Assembly: GCF_002078875.1 (NCBI RefSeq)
Contig: NC_034412.1
Span: forward strand, 36,085,160-36,149,159
Direction of reading: 5' to 3'
DNA length: 64,000 bases
Source: Numida meleagris
Taxonomy: Eukaryota > Chordata > Aves > Galliformes > Numididae
In this document: one piece after another, positions 52,734 through 64,000 of the stretch
How positions within the stretch are numbered: the first letter of the stretch is position 1
How the letters are laid out: every line of letters begins with the position of its first letter
The notes under the pieces: generated by a model
The model's input: the letters and a program-made list of their open reading frames with translations, nothing else
The model's database searches: none
Told to the model about the DNA's origin: nothing
Translations under genes and position numbers: made by a program

Positions 52734-53279
52734 GAGAGGACTGCTCCAAAAGTAATGCTTTTTTATTATTATTATGTTGGCCCATAACATCAGTGGCAGA
52801 TAATGGTGGTACGGCAGCAGAGGTTGAACCTTCTCAACAACATCTCATTACACGTTGTCGCTGTGTGACAGATGGCAGCAGAGGGGCAGTCTGACAAAAT
52901 AGTGTCCGACATGGAAGCGCGTATGAAGCAAAGGTGTGTCACTGAACTCCTCCATGCAGAAAAATGGCAGCCACTGACATTCAGTGGCGCTTGCTGAATG
53001 TTTACAGAGACCAAACTGTGGATGTGAGCACAGTGAGGCAGTGGGTGATGTGTTTCAGCAGCAGTGCCAGTGGGTCACCTTTGCTGGTGCAAACTGTTAT
53101 AAGCATGGAAATGCAGGCTCTGTTCATCATGGCGAAAATGCATAGCTAATGGTGGAGACTATGCCGAAAAACAGTGTTCTGTAGCTGAGAATTTGATCTA
53201 TCAACCAGTGTTATCTTGCTCTTTGTATCCGTTGTCATTTCCACATAAATAAATAGGAGGCATTACTTTTGGAGTGGTC
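52734..53279 (+). mobile_element. Galluhop-like mariner element, copy 2
   Basis: It shares TIRs (ctgctccaaaagtaatgc and ggcattacttttggag) and internal layout with copy 1, in the same orientation. A short frame (52964-53149) encodes LLNVYRDQTVDVSTVRQWV, the helix-turn-helix region of a mariner transposase. The catalytic part is missing, as in copy 1. The outer TIR bases are less well preserved, so ends are good to a few bases. Confidence 0.85.
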
Positions 53280-55056
53280 TATGTATATGCAGGCCGAGAC
53301 AATTTCTATTCTTTAAACGGGGCCCAGGCAAGTCAAGAGGTTGGACATCCACACGTCTAAGGTGCAAGGAAAGCATGAGAAAATCACAGAAGGCCACTGT
53401 TCTTGCCTAGAAGCAGTGAGCTCATTTAGGCTCAACAGAGAGTACCAAATCTACAGCAAGATGGATGCATGTGATCTGAGGTAAAATTTCCCTTTGCATA
53501 CCTCTTCTCTCACTGGTAATAGCAAGAGATTTCCAAAAAAGAACAGAAAACACCTGACTAAAGACACAAGAGGCTGAAACCAAAATGAAAATGAGGTATT
53601 ACGCTCTTTCTCTATATACAGTAGTTATTAAGTACAGAGGACTATGCAACAGATCTGGTTTCCTGTATCTTTTCAAAGACATAGTCAAGTTTTGAAATAG
53701 AGAAGGAGAGAAATCCCACCAGATATAACAGTGTAAGCCCAGCATAATTTCAGTATTTGTGGAAAGCTCTTCAGAAGGTTTTGAAATCGCTGAAAAAAAA
53801 AAAAAACAAACCACAAAAAAACACACAGCAACATTCAGAATGTACCTAGCCATTTCAAGAAGCGTGCTTTCTACTTTTTTCTGCTTACCTCCGCTTCCTT
53901 AGAGGGAAAATTGCTATCCACATGCATGACTTCAGCCACTGGTGCCTGGGTTTCCCTGAGAAACTGCTATATGCATCTTTCCTACAATACATCTAATTTG
54001 AATAGAAGCTCGCTTTCAGGCTGAAACTAATTTTTGTCAGGCCACGTATACTGAAGACAACAGGTTGGCTGGCTTGTACTACTATGTACTATATCAATAC
54101 AAGAAAAGAGAAGGAAACAGTATTTCCTTGTCTCTCATGCACAAGGTAGCTCTTGAGAGCACCTTCAGATGTCTCATCACTACTGTAGTAAACAGAAATC
54201 CAGCAGACGCCCACAGAACAGTGAAAGAATACTTTGAGTCCAACAGAAAAACATGCTACTTCTAGTCTGCTTTCTGCAAGACCACTGGCTCTAATATCTC
54301 AAGCAAGGCCACCAATATCTGGAATAATACAAATGGCAGCATTAACTTTTCCTCTTGTCTTCAAGGGGTTAAAGGCATAGCATGTTTTCTCTTGAACCAG
54401 TTCCAAGTAACTTTTCATTATATTCTGCAATCATCAGTAGTCTTCAGGCAACAACACTGATAAAGTAGTAGTATTACCAAAATGAAAAATGGATATTCCT
54501 CTACCTTTCTGCATACATGAAAAGGCCGACTAATCTTCTCCAGCTGATCAAGAAAACTTACCATAAATACAGACTGGCAAAGGATAAAAAAAAAAAAGGA
54601 AGAATCATCAGTGATCAAAGCAGTGATTTACATCACATGTGGTTTAGAGGAAAAAGGAGAAAAACTCATCCTCATCAATGTAGTAGTGCTACACTGAGGA
54701 AAAAAAAAAGAGATGTCTGTGAAGTTCTCTTTCAACAGGTATGAAGAATCTCTGAAGAGAACTTCTTGTTAAACTATAGGAAAAAAGGGGAAAAAAAAGG
54801 AAGAAGCAAGAACTCCAAAAAGCTGAACACTTTTTGTCTGTAAACCATCCCACTGAGCCTCCATACACCATCACAAACATGAAACAATCCAGAAAACTCC
54901 ATCACTGGAGTCTAGATCTCTTAGATACAAAAACCATTACAAGCAATATAGTTGTAACATACACACCAGGAGAACAGCAAGAGAAGAATTCTTGCTTGCT
55001 AAAGGCAGGTTTTCATGTCCTGAGCACACAATTAACCCAGCTGGCTTCTAAGGAAG

Positions 55057-55601
55057 TGTCAATGGTTTAAGGGCTGGTACGGCCCGGTTCTGTGACAAAT
55101 GGGGCAGGGGACCCACGGACCCAAGCCCCAGGAAAGGGAAAAGGGAGAAAAGGGTAGGGAGATGGGCCTAAAAACAAAATAGCGGCAATGATCTGAGGAG
55201 AAACAAACTAACTTACTAAATAAGATATCGGAATGCAAAATAACACAATATAATTAAAATTTAAGCTAATAAATCCAATACAGAGAGAAAAATTGTCCAA
55301 AATTAAAGTAGGCTTTACTCTAATTGCTGAAGGAGAGACGGCTGGGGAGCAAGATGCTGCCGGGACGAGAGACGTGATGAGAAGAGAGCATCTTGTGATC
55401 TGCAAACAGTTTTATCTTTCCCTCTGAACGGAAATGGTAACAGAGCAGCAAAGTCCACTGGGAAATGTAGTTCTTCTGAGGGCCAGGTACCCGGAACTAT
55501 CCATGATCCACGGAACCGCAGCATTAACTCTTTAACTTCCAATGCACTACACGATGTTATGATGTGGAATACCGATAACCAAAAATCATAAAACCATGAC
55601 A
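55057..55601 (-). mobile_element. Solo LTR of an endogenous retrovirus
   Basis: The 545-bp unit begins TGTCAATGGTTT and ends AAACCATGACA, so it has TG...CA ends in short inverted repeats. It is flanked by a perfect 5-bp duplication GGAAG (55052-55056 and 55602-55606). No gag, pol or env is present on either side, so it is a solo LTR left by LTR-LTR recombination. A 5-bp duplication and the start TGTCATGGTTT on the minus strand fit an avian ERVL-type LTR, which would put its sense direction with ZNF827. Orientation is inferred; family assignment needs a library match. Confidence 0.85.
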
Positions 55602-58600
55602 GGAAGGAAGAAGAAACCAGCCTCTGTTGTACGTTTTGACTTGTGCTTGCTTTGACTTTTTGGTCAGCTCGGTATTTCCTTCTCTGACTACAAATAAGAC
55701 AACTTCTCAACAGCCCCAAAGGCAAAAGCAAATCCTTCCACTCAGCTGAGAAGAGTCACTACAGATACATGCTCAGTAATCCAGCTGCTTCTGTTCAGTC
55801 TACATCCAGGACCAGATTTTCTCTTATGTGGCACTGTAAGAACATGGTAAAGGAGGAATACAGCTCTCAGATTCTCCCTTGTGTTTGAGTACACAAACTG
55901 GTAACTGGCTCATCAACAGTAGCTGGAAATGATTGTTAACTAAGAATAACTATGTCTGCGTACTTTCTAGCTCTGCTTCCATCGCTGACCCTTTCATCAC
56001 TGATTCACAGTCTATTTTAAGTTTCAGTGATATTCAAATGTAAGAAACAACAGCATTATTTCCCCTTAGGAACATCCCTGTGCAATGAGAACCCCGTCTG
56101 GGAAGGCCAAGACAACTTGCTCAACACGTGCACCGCCCCAACACTACAATCAGAGCAAATCTACAAAGGTGGTCCACTGCTGATAAGAAGCACTAAACTC
56201 TGCTTTTCAAAATTAAGTTAAATGGAACTCAGAGAAGTCATCTTAGATTATTATAAACATTGAATATGGGAAGGTTGTGACAGCAAATACTGTGAACTTT
56301 ATTTCCCTTTTATAAAATATAGAAAGAGAAGACCTTATGGTAACTATTCAAAACACTGACTCCTAGAATAATGCTGTTAAAATAGACTTAATTGTTGCTT
56401 TAGAACACATTTATGAAGGTTGTTCATCAGTAGCAACAAAATCAATCAGAAATTCCTATGTTACCACAGTATGTAAGCTGCAATAACGAAAACCAAGGAA
56501 GCCTCAGATCAAGTGGCTGCAATGTCTTCAACTACCCCTATTGTGTTTACAACCTCTGCCAGGGAGTCACAAAGTGGAAGCACACAAACTGTATGCATGT
56601 CAATGCTCAAGCACAGCAGGTAATCTAACAAAGGTGTCCTTTGTTTTTAACTAATTTCTGTTTATTTCTGATACATGCAGATTCTCCAGATCTTTTTTTT
56701 TTGGTAAATAACGTGCCCCCGATTTAAAGTTTTACTCTGCTCCATTACTCAATGGAGTGCTTTATGCACATTAGCTGTCTGACTGGCCCAGAAACAAAAG
56801 GTTTAAGGTTTAGATACCGAAATTATTCCCTCCTATAAATGCCACAGGAATCTCGTTCCCTATAATTTACTTCTTTCCTCTCTCCCAAAGTCAGATTAAA
56901 ACATGGCAAATGATATTCTCTGTTTCTCTAATTCCCCCCACAAGGATGATATCACGGTATCTAAGGGAAGCTTCAAGAACTGTTTTTGTCATGCTGATTG
57001 CTACCAAAGACAGCTGCTTTCTTTGCCCCTGAGAGGATTGCTTGGGGTTAACAAGCAAAGCCAAACAAGAGAGGATTAGAAAGCTACTTGTAGGGGTAGG
57101 CTAACACACAGAAGCAGTTCTTCCCATGTAGAATAGGCACTCCTTACTCTTTGACGCACTAAGGCACCGCCTCAGCTTTCAACCTTAAGAAAACTTAGTG
57201 ATCACACAATTCTTGTGCGAGAACCAAATACAGAGTGAACCTTCCTCAAAGCTTATTTTATTTAAGGAGATTTAGGATTCTGTCCCAAACTCATTTTAGA
57301 AGAAACTAACGCTATGGCTACTTAAGGCACGGCCCATTTCTATATTCCGCTCAAAAATTCACCTAAAATTCAGAGGAATGGTGGAAGAGAAAGGGATGTT
57401 TCACATCTACTTCCAGTCCATTACTGGATTACGGGATTTGATTTTTCCTTGGTTGAAGACTCTGTGGACTTTACCAACAGTTTATGCAGGCCAGTAAATG
57501 CCTTCAAAGACAGCAACTCTGATTCTCATGAGAGTACGTCTATACTAAATAACACAGTGCTATGTAGTGATATCTGAACCGGCCTGAGAATACCCAGAAG
57601 TATTATAGCTGAATTAACCTGAGTAGACTGCTGTGATAACTGCCTCCCATACACAAGGTAGCTTTATTAGAGCTTGCTTTGTTATCTCAATGTGACATAG
57701 CACTGTGCAGGAAGACATATAAGCAATTAGGGCAAGGTCCATTTATACCTTATGGGCAATGTAAAAGTACCTCAAGGTGGGCAGAAGAGCCCCCTTCAGA
57801 GTTGTTCTCTGTGCACAGAACTGCCTCTGGCAACACAGAATTGAGAAAAGGATAATGCCAGCCCTTCCCCTCCAGAAGGAGGAGCAGGATGAGAGCCTGT
57901 AGGCAGCAAAAATTAGAGCAACTCTAGGCTGTTCTGCTTACACTGGTGCCTAAGAAGGGCTCCTTGTGGCCTCAAAGCGGTAGAAATACAAAGGTAGACA
58001 AGTGGAGAATCTGCTTCAAACACAGATGAAATGAGTCCTGAGGCACTAGCTGTGAGGTCTACATTTGACACAGCAGCCCATAAGGAGAGCAATTCTGCCT
58101 GTGCCTCAGGAACGCAAGCAAACTCAAACAGCCGTAACACCTGCTGCTAGCTGGATCCACTTGCCCATCACTCTCTTTCCCTTACCTGCTCTTGACTCCA
58201 TGATTATTTAGGATGTAGAAGATCTGCTACTATTTTAATTTTTGAGAAAATAAAGTCACCTAAGATGAATTATCATTGCTTATTTGTACCGCACAAGTCA
58301 AAATGAAGCAGCTTGCAAAGAATTCCGGTTCATTAATAAAGTCACATATGAGGATCATCCATTAAGCAAAATTCACACTTGTTAAAACCATCAATTTTTT
58401 AGAGCATTTTTCCAAGAGTTACTCAACATTTATTTTTAAGAACTCAAGAGAATTCCCACTTTTGCCCTGATACAGCATCTTACAAACTCTAATAGTTAAC
58501 AAGATCCAGGACATATCCGAAACCCCACTTAAAATAGGAAGCTATAATTTTAAAGCAAGTCTTTACCAAATCTTCTCCACTATAGAAACTTTCTGGTAAA

Positions 58601-61445
58601 ACTTCTGTCCTCCTCGTTTAAGACCATGCAGAGAATTCTGTGTACCTGCTTAGAAAGCCCTGTCATAGCAGAAAAGACATTCAAGCAGCAAATCTCAGAT
58701 GAGGGCCTGCAGTTACAAACCCTTCTTGAGGGAGGGAGTCCCCACAAGTAAAACCATGCAGAATCCAAAGGGATGATGACAGGAGCTTGCTTCGAGTTGT
58801 TTTGAATAATTTATTTCCATCCTAGTGAGTATCCCAAGCAAAAGATACAAACTAAACAGTGCAGATGTATGGAACCTAACTTCACTCTCTGAAACAACTG
58901 GTTAAGTCACGCACTACAAGACCTCTACTGCTTGGTAACCCTTTCATTTTTAATGCAACATATTTTAAGCAGCAGCTAAAGCTGTAGTCTTGCTTAATAA
59001 CTTCTTTTTCTTGGTCTATCACACCATCAGCATTAGCCATCCTTTCAGCCCCAACTTCCATCCTTATTTCCTAGAATGAGGGAAATGACTACTTATGCAG
59101 TCCGGTTGTTCTCCCCTTACTACATGCTTCTCAAAAAAAATCATAACCCTTCCATGATTCCCAGTTAATTGAACTTGGACTCCATGTGAACTCTTAAAAA
59201 ATTTCTCTAAACCTGCAAAATGTAACAGGTTAGTTTGAGCATTAGGCTTAAGCTGGGGTTCTCCTGTTCATTGTAATTACACCACAAACATGAAATCCCT
59301 GGAAAGGCAGGAGAAACTTTAAGCAGTAGAGCTAACTACTTAAGCCTACAGGCTCAGACCAAACATGTCTGTTGTCTAGGCCAAATAGAGTCCCAGGTTG
59401 TAAACACTACTGAAGGCACGTGAGAAAAACTGTCTTTGGGAGCATAAGGGTTCCGTAACTATGACCCCGAGTTAGTCTCCAAAAACAAAATCTGGAAGAG
59501 AATCTCTTCTGTGAACTTCTGGATACACGTTAGTGAATCCTGCACTAAATTAGCCACAATTGCGGGGGTGCACACGTGTGCATGCACAGGTGTGTAGTTA
59601 TGCTGACTGTACCCTGCAACACAATTCCTTTGAACTGAAGTTTGGGTTAAGCCTGAGTTTTAGTATTCAAATTAAAATAATTCTTTAAGAAATCCTTGGG
59701 GAAAGGGATAGTAACCTTCTTGAGGTTGTTACTCCTTCAGCCCATACTGAGCCACATCATTTATTGTTCTTCATAGAAACAACTTTGAAATATGAAATAA
59801 AATGTCAGGGGGACAGAAAAAGAGAATTGCTTGAAAACTGATGTCCATTACATAGTGCTAGCTAATTTGAACTCCAGGATTTCCGCATACTGTTTTCACG
59901 AAACACATGACACTTCAGACTCCGTATGCCATGAAGGGGGGTTATATATGTAAATCTGAATTACACAAATCATAGTATCATGCCTGGCAAACTAGGCAAG
60001 AAAAGAAATGATACATCAGGAACAAGAACAAAACATTATTTAGAAGATAAATTATTCAAGTAAGACTCTGGAGTAGTTTAACAGCTCTAACAGCAAAAGG
60101 ATTCTGGACACAAGCCAAATTAGCTCTCCCTAACCATCTGAACTAACATCCCTATTATGATTGCTTTGCAACGCGAAAGAAGAATGGTCCTCTCTATACG
60201 GTGCTTCATGACAAATCACATACCTAGTAAAGCTTCATGTTAGAAGCCCTTTTAACTTCCAAAAAGTCCTCTTTTGTAGGTCATGCTCTCATTATCTTGC
60301 TCTGGGATCCCGTCTGATTAAATTATAGGAAATTACTAATACTTCACTTTGAACAGCCAGCTCCTCCTGGCTCTTCTTTTTTTTTTGTTAAACTTAATTC
60401 TTCCTACTTCTGCCTTCTTACATATGAAAAAGACAATAATCATTCTATTACAAAGATAAAGCTGTGCTCTTTCTTTGTCCATTTTAGAACTTAAAAATCA
60501 AAAATGCTTTCTGTCTACATGTTCTTTCATTTTCCATTCTACTGCTCTACCTGTGGGTTCTCCTGTTTTGCCAACTAAAAAGTCTGTGTTTGTGTTTTAC
60601 ACTTTTTTGTCCCTCTGCCCTCTACAAAATCTAATCCATAAGAGCTTAAAAACTTAAATACCTTAATGAGCACAACATCAATTCTTCGCTAGTCCAATTC
60701 ACACCCGAGTGCGATCCATTAATATTCTGTACTATCAGACAACACTACGAGTCTACCATCGAATGACTTGATACAAGCGACAGAGATTTCAGGCACGAGA
60801 AACAATCCCCATAAAGAGAGAAGCTATTTCTGAAAAGTCTATAATGACTTTGCTACAATGAGCGGGACAAAATAAGAACAGTGTTTTCAGATGGAGTAAT
60901 GTGGATGCTGCTCCATCCAACAAAACGCCGCTGTTCATTTAGGAGGTACATTACAGTACCACCAGGACAACGATGATAATAGCAATGAAATTATTAACCT
61001 AATCATACTAAGAATAATAATTTTCCCTACGTGGATCCTCTTGTCAACAACAAGCTATATCATGATCCCTGCAGTGGTGAGAGGTTAAAAATAGTAAATA
61101 GAAAATACGTTAAAAGCTTCCCCTTGTACATGCAATGCCTGCTAGTAAGATAATAAACACTATTAAAAGAGAGATTCCTGTTCCTGATAAAAGCCCTTTG
61201 TCTCAAAGGAAACTCTCAAATGCTGGCGAGGGCTTTCTGACACTGGGAAGTATTTTGAAAAACCCATCCCCAAACCCTCTCTTGCTATCAGAAGGTATCA
61301 AATGAAGCAAGCTGCAGAAAAAAAGGAGGAAGCTTTAAATCTCTCCTAATTTATCTCATTATCAGTATTTACTTTACACTCTGATGATACAATCCTGCAA
61401 TAAAAGACATATAATAAAAGGTTTCATAGTGTTTTGAGGGTTTAG

Positions 61446-61474
61446 GTTTTTTTTGTGTTTTTTTTTTTTTTTTA
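61446..61474. repeat. Poly-T tract
   Basis: Runs of T are broken only by a gtg. Read on the minus strand it is an A-rich run with no retrotransposon body recognisable next to it. Confidence 0.85.
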
Positions 61475-62439
61475 TAGACACATTTGAAAAGTTCAACACA
61501 GTATCTGGAATATCTTATACCAAACTTGACCACAAAACCAAGAAGAGCTATATCCCCTCATAATCACAAATACAGCTTTTGACAGAGCACTGATATAATA
61601 TTAGTTTAACTATCTCCATCTTCAACAAAAGACAGCCAACAGAAGTTCATCCTTCAAAAAGAAGTAGTGAATACAGTTTCTGCTTGTCTGACGTAACAAA
61701 CACAAGCTTTGTATAAATGGTATGTGGCATTCATTCATGAACTGCATTGCGCGCAAACTTCTGAGACTGGAGCAAACCTCGAGGAGCACTCATTGCTATG
61801 CTTAAGACAATGTAGTGATCTAGATCCTAAACGTCTACCTGCTACCTCAAAACTTCCCAAAACTTTTACTTGTCAGGCTGATCTCTTCCAAGTCACGTTT
61901 GTAAGGTGAGGAACTCAGAAAAGGAAGTAATGGTGTGAGGTAGGATGGAATGTAAGGTGATCAGGATAACAAGAAGAGATTAAAGGCATTTTTAAAGATT
62001 CTAACTGAAAAGAAAAGAAAAATTATATTTATTTAGACCCAAGCATTGAAGTAGCTGAAATGGAAAAGAAAAAAACACACCAAAAAACCTGTCTACAACA
62101 CAGTAAGGAACAAATAAAATTCCTTTAAGCATTCTAATGAAAATGAATTGATTTGTCTGAGTTAGGTGCATCCAAAAGTACTCACGATACACACGTGCGC
62201 TGAGTAAATTTTTAACTTATGAAGCTCTCTCGGTGCAAACTGAGGTGAGCCGCTCCAGTATTTTATTTAGATATGAAAGGGCCGTTGTCTATCCAAGAAT
62301 TCCTGAAGTTCTGACCTCACGAACTGGTACCTTAAGTTAAAAAGGAAACACTTTCACTTGTATTTTAGAATGTGAGTGAAGACTATCCACTAGCATCCGT
62401 GACTGAAGATTTCAGAAAATTATACTTCTTCGCAAGCAG

Positions 62440-62600
62440 AATCTCCAGTTACAGTTCATGTTCTCAGCAGAGTTTCCTATGGCCCGCCCACCCAACCGAA
62501 AGCTGTGGGTCACCCTGCTGAGAGAAGGGAGCTTGAGCAGACGACCTCCAAAGGACCCTTCCAAACTGAACCGCATTGTAAACAACTCCAGTGACTGTGA
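62440..62600 (+). mobile_element. Possible CR1 3' tail fragment
   Basis: 'ggagcttgagcagacgacctccaaaggacccttccaaactgaa' resembles the CR1 3' phrase 'gttggagcagatgacctccaaaggtcccttccaac'. The diagnostic tail repeat is missing. Confidence 0.45.
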
Positions 62601-63761
62601 GCTCAACCTTAACTCTGCCCTTTTAAGCAAACGGTATTAATGCATCTAATGAAATCAACTCTTCTTCTCCTCCAACCACCTAAGTGTCAGCATCCTGCAA
62701 CTCCCTTGAAACTAAGGTACATCATTACAATAGTCTCTTGCATTTCTAGCAAATTCTTAATTCTAAAAATTTCTTTACTGGAACAGGTGTTTTAGTAGTA
62801 TCATCTTCTTTTGGGAAATCACCTCAAAATTTACAGAAATTATCCAATGAAGCCAATAGACAGAAGCGTCTAATATACAGAAATGTAAAATCAGGGCCAC
62901 ACTGAGCAACAGTGCAACAACTTACAAGAAATGAAATCAGGCCTGGATATCCTGAAACCTTTCTACAACACTTTCTACCTGAGCTCCTGTAGAGTCCACA
63001 ATGTCACACATTGGCCTATTTATACTCTCACATTACTAAGTTGCTTATTGTAACAGTGTTTACTTGCTTCCCCAGCCATTGCAAAAGAATCCAAACTATC
63101 AGGAGATGGTGCAGTAGGATGCCATACGCGCCAAAAGTAGGCACACAAGCACTGAGTGCACCACTGAGCACTCCCACACCAGCACCAACCTGTGGCACAG
63201 CTCTGGACTGAAGCACAGTGCCATACGCACGCCGGGGCAAAGCTAAGGCTCAACACAACCCGAGCCATCCCCCTGTGGATATGCACGGCATGCTCCCCGT
63301 TCTATTGCTATTGTTAACATTTAAAAACAAAGAGTATACGCAACCAAAAAAAAAAGCATGGCTAAAACCTCCAGGAATTATAAGATTTTTTTTTTTAAAA
63401 CACAAAACGCCCATTAAAGAAACACATTGCTTTAAAAAAAAAAAAACACCCCAAACCCACTATTTATAGCATTTGCATACTGAGTGCAATGGGTTTCAGG
63501 CCATCTGTATTCCTACAATTCTTCCTTATTTATCCAACATATTATTACCACATTTTTGTCAAAGGAGAGCTTTTAATTCAATGCATTCGAGCTGTAGGAT
63601 AAATCTAAATAAATACAACCCACTAAGAAGTAGCATTAGCATGGGACACAGCGAGCATGCTTCACACATCAGAAAAAAAAAACACCTCTTGTGAATTGAA
63701 CTAAAAAATTCCTCCAAAAGAACCGCAAATGAGGCCGTACATTTAAGAAACAAAATAAACA

Positions 63762-64000
63762 CGGCGCCCGCTTCGCACAATGCAGGCGATTGTTCCTTCG
63801 CTCGGAGAAGGCCGCGACTTTTCCTGGCGCGGCGGTCAGGAGGTCGGGGCCGCGGCGAGCCCGAGGCGCAACCCGCGGGCGGGGGCAGCGCAGCGCCGGA
63901 GCCGAGCCCGGCAGGCAGCGCACGGCGGCGCGAGCTAAAATGGAGCCCGGGCTGCGTGTCAGCCCGAGAGGCGGGCAGAGGGCAGCCGCGTGGGGCAGGG
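63762..64000 (-). promoter_or_regulatory. CpG-rich flank of the ZNF827 promoter region
   Basis: I count about 37 CpG dinucleotides in roughly 240 bases here, against very few in the preceding 60 kb. A GC-box-like GGGCGGGGG occurs at about 63887-63895. The position is upstream of exon 2 on the minus strand, and vertebrate ZNF827 has its first exon in a CpG island. On the minus strand I find no coding start resembling the known N terminus and no GTRAG donor, so exon 1 should lie past base 64000. This segment is then either the start of intron 1 or an alternative first-exon region. Confidence 0.65.

Larger units (their letters stand above)
38100..63765 (-). other. ZNF827 intron 1 (partial)
   Basis: This is at least 25.7 kb of the first intron. 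Named contents are a long eroded CR1 (48420-50370), a reverse CR1 (51853-52600), a mariner copy (52734-53279), a solo LTR (55057-55601), a possible CR1 tail (about 62440-62600) and T-rich runs (61446-61474). The stretches 38100-48400, 50380-51850, 53290-55050 and 55610-62430 show only AT-rich unique sequence, a 15-bp direct repeat (40532 and 40588), and scattered A/T runs. No alternative exon could be supported. Confidence 0.8.
1..64000 (-). other. ZNF827: ZNF827 gene, internal portion (exons 2-5 and flanking introns)
   Basis: The whole window lies inside one minus-strand gene. Four exons read in order 38099 to 7915 with splice phases 1, 1, 0, 1, 1, and the joined frame stays open through 899 coding bases. 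The encoded protein matches my recollection of vertebrate ZNF827 in exon order, finger spacing and motifs. From established knowledge, ZNF827 is a nuclear C2H2 protein that recruits the NuRD corepressor through an N-terminal RRK-type motif and is reported at ALT telomeres and in stalled-fork signalling. That N-terminal motif is on exon 1, which is not in this window. The C-terminal fingers are also outside it, to the left. A database alignment was not possible here. Confidence 0.93.

Noticed and set aside
63669..63923. 84-codon minus frame at the CpG-rich end as ZNF827 exon 1
   Set aside because: It does not resemble the known ZNF827 N terminus and has no GTRAG donor; the frame runs from GC-rich into AT-rich DNA without a coding feel.
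1..64000. CRISPR arrays, rRNA, tRNA, operons, prokaryotic mobile elements
   Set aside because: None seen; intron-exon structure, repeats and composition are those of a vertebrate nuclear genome.

Overview
The window is vertebrate nuclear DNA, almost certainly from a bird and most likely a galliform such as chicken. Four things point there: many CR1 LINE fragments of the avian type, two copies of a Galluhop-like mariner element, an avian-style solo LTR, and a single long-intron gene whose protein is a close match to vertebrate ZNF827. No bacterial, phage, plasmid, CRISPR or RNA-gene signature was seen.

One gene spans the window on the minus strand: ZNF827, a C2H2 zinc-finger transcriptional regulator. 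Four internal coding exons can be placed to the base, each with consensus splice sites and compatible phases. They are exon 2 at 37089-38099, exon 3 at 31725-31897, exon 4 at 19937-20417 and exon 5 at 7915-8148. Together they give 899 coding bases that join without a frameshift or stop. The first coding exon lies to the right of base 64000 and the later exons (further repeat module and C-terminal fingers) lie to the left of base 1. The GC- and CpG-rich end (about 63760-64000) looks like the flank of the gene's CpG-island promoter.

Layout from left to right on the plus strand: 1-7914 is intron 5 (degenerate CR1 pieces, a G20 tract); 8149-19936 is intron 4 (an ancient LINE remnant, an X-box-like palindrome, pyrimidine tracts); 20418-31724 is intron 3 (mariner copy, CR1 3' end, ancient LINE, hairpin, Z-DNA-prone tract); 31898-37088 is intron 2 (one CR1 tail); 38100 to the right end is intron 1 (a long eroded CR1 with endonuclease and reverse-transcriptase remnants, a reverse CR1, a second mariner copy, a solo LTR with a perfect 5-bp target duplication, then CpG-rich DNA).

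How the coding parts fit together: exon 2 encodes a long Ser/Pro-rich, probably disordered segment with a string of short amphipathic helices. Exons 3 and 4 encode three C2H2 fingers, the second one split by an intron between its two histidines. Exons 4 and 5 each encode a SUMO-consensus VKxEPK site followed by a nearly identical 17-residue QDISVK...LLMKLS-type module. This looks like exon-scale duplication and is the most interesting coding signal here. I found no convincing undescribed biological system; the remaining findings are structural oddities in introns and repeats.
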